DNA from: Acetohalobium arabaticum DSM 5501
GTDB lineage: Bacteria > Bacillota > Halanaerobiia > Halobacteroidales > Acetohalobiaceae
Reading direction: 5' to 3'
DNA length: 64,000 nucleotides
Assembly (NCBI RefSeq): GCF_000144695.1
Contig: NC_014378.1
Coordinates: 408,781-472,780, forward strand
The notes under the pieces are model-generated. The model was not told the DNA's origin. It saw nothing but the letters and a program-made list of their open reading frames with translations, and made no database searches. Within the stretch, counting starts at the first letter, position 1. Each line of letters starts with the position of its first letter. This document shows, one piece after another, positions 62,921 through 64,000 of the stretch. Both the position numbers and the translations under genes were made by a program.

Positions 62921-64000
62921 ATGAAATATGATATTTTAATAGTAGGAGCAGGACCAGCTGGGGCTTATACTGCCTATAGATTAGCCCAGGCAGATTTAGA
63001 TGTATTATTATTGGAAAAGGAAGAATTACCCAGATATAAGCCCTGTGGGGGAGGTCTGACTTCAAAAGTTTTTGGAATTATACCTGAATTTAATTTAGAT
63101 CATGTTATTGAGGATAAAATCTCTACTGTGGTCTTTACTCATAATGTAGAAGCTCCTATTAAGCTTGATTTCATAGAGCCTTTTACCTATATGACTATGA
63201 GAGATAAGTTTGATTATTTCTTAGTTCAGCAGGCTAAAGAGGTAGGAGTAAAAGTGATTGATAATACTCCAGTAGTAGACATAAGATGTATGTCGGATAG
63301 AGTTCGTGTCTGTACTACAGGAAGTGAGTATACTGCTAAATATATCATTGGAGCTGATGGAGCCAGGAGTTTAGTTGCGCAGCAATTAGGCTTAATGGAT
63401 GGGGTGGAGTCTGCTATTGCTTATGAAAAAGAGATAAAGGTGTCTTCACAGTTACTTGAAGCCCAGCGGGGAATTATGAATCTTGATTATGGAATTATTC
63501 ATGGCGGTTATAGCTGGATTTTTCCTAAGGTCGATCATTTTTCTGTAGGTGTTGGTACCTTTGCTGAAGGAGTAAGCTTAAAAAAGAGTTTAGAAGATTA
63601 TTTAGCTAAAGGTAAAATAGATGATTATAAGGAACTTAAAGCTAAAGGCCATCCTCTGCCAGTTGGAGGGTCTAAACGGGAATTAACATACAAACGAGCA
63701 GTATTAATTGGCGATGCTGCTGGCTTAGTTGATCCATTGTCAGGAGAGGGAATTTTTTATGCTTTAAAGAGTGCTGATTTAGCCAGCCGGATACTTCTTG
63801 ATGTTATACGGAGAGGCAAATCCTTAAGCAGATATACTACTTTAATTAATCAGGAAATACTACCTGAATTTCGCAAAGCAGAATTAATCAAAAAAATCTT
63901 TTTTAAGTTTTCTGATTTATTACATAAGTTATTTATGAAAGAAAATTGGATTTTAAAGAAGTTAATACAGGTTATCTATGGTGATGATACTTATTCAAAT
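62921..64000 (+). CDS. FAD-dependent oxidoreductase, geranylgeranyl reductase family (partial)
   Basis: The open frame runs to the window end (at least 360 aa). The N-terminus has the dinucleotide-binding motif ILIVGAGPAGAYTAYRLAQA and the family's substrate-side PRYKPCGGGLTSKV (about 41-54). Further on it has IIGADGARSLVA and the FAD-ribityl motif VLIGDAAGLVDPLSGEGIFY. Members reduce isoprenoid double bonds or act on related lipids. The exact substrate is unknown. Start behind GGTGGTG. Confidence 0.88.
   Translation, partial: MKYDILIVGAGPAGAYTAYRLAQADLDVLLLEKEELPRYKPCGGGLTSKVFGIIPEFNLDHVIEDKISTVVFTHNVEAPIKLDFIEPFTYMTMRDKFDYFLVQQAKEVGVKVIDNTPVVDIRCMSDRVRVCTTGSEYTAKYIIGADGARSLVAQQLGLMDGVESAIAYEKEIKVSSQLLEAQRGIMNLDYGIIHGGYSWIFPKVDHFSVGVGTFAEGVSLKKSLEDYLAKGKIDDYKELKAKGHPLPVGGSKRELTYKRAVLIGDAAGLVDPLSGEGIFYALKSADLASRILLDVIRRGKSLSRYTTLINQEILPEFRKAELIKKIFFKFSDLLHKLFMKENWILKKLIQVIYGDDTYSN

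Overview
The window looks like chromosomal DNA from a low-GC, endospore-forming, anaerobic member of the Bacillota. The acidic, Lys/Glu-rich proteins, the rubredoxin/flavodiiron pair, the ferredoxin-like proteins and the gene orders point to Halanaerobiales (Halobacteroidaceae-like). This is an inference from style and content. No database search was possible. Sporulation genes (sleB-ypeB, yunB, sigK, yqzL, a second sleB) indicate a spore former.

Layout. 1-2.7 kb: the tail of an ABC ATPase and two FtsX-type permeases. 2.8-5.1 kb: an IS605-type element (tnpB plus a predicted omegaRNA, with tnpA reduced to a stub) that splits a ykvA-like gene. 5.3-10 kb: rubredoxin and flavodiiron oxygen defence, a PsiE-like protein, a cold-shock protein and sleB-ypeB. 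10-20 kb: three tRNAs, an orphan RCK domain, T-box-thrS, L20 leader-infC-rpmI-rplT, and a c-di-AMP riboswitch before a doubled ktrB-ktrA potassium uptake locus. 20-24 kb: T-box-pheST. 24.4-30.2 kb: a complete rRNA operon with four tandem promoters, then Gln, Glu, Tyr and Gly tRNAs. 30-37 kb: zapA, cvpA, polX, a NIF3-like gene, mutS2 and a DUF2148 gene. 37-46 kb: a class A PBP on the minus strand, tyrS, yunB, PRC-barrel genes, an AI-2E-type exporter and alaS. 46-54.5 kb: the conserved alaS-ireB-ruvX-DUF1292-mltG-O-methyltransferase-U32 cluster, interrupted by a 712-aa membrane protein, a DUF4258 gene and structured repeats. 54.6-64 kb: a dead transposase, a secreted protein, a membrane Fe-S protein, DUF2284, sigK, DUF5320, a LysM protein, a TnpA-only element, yqeG, sleB, a NusG-II protein and the start of an FAD-dependent reductase.

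Regulation is largely RNA-based: two T-boxes, an L20 leader, a c-di-AMP riboswitch, and two hairpins that bury Shine-Dalgarno sequences (yunB and the DUF4258 gene). Several genes appear to start at AUU or AUC rather than AUG/GUG/UUG.

The most unusual material is two families of inverted-repeat elements in the intergenic DNA. Family A has four copies in two size classes (127-128 and 237-238 bp). Family B has two copies (146-147 bp). Their stems keep pairing while their sequences change in a compensatory way, which suggests selection on structure. Two A-B pairs in the same orientation flank mltG.
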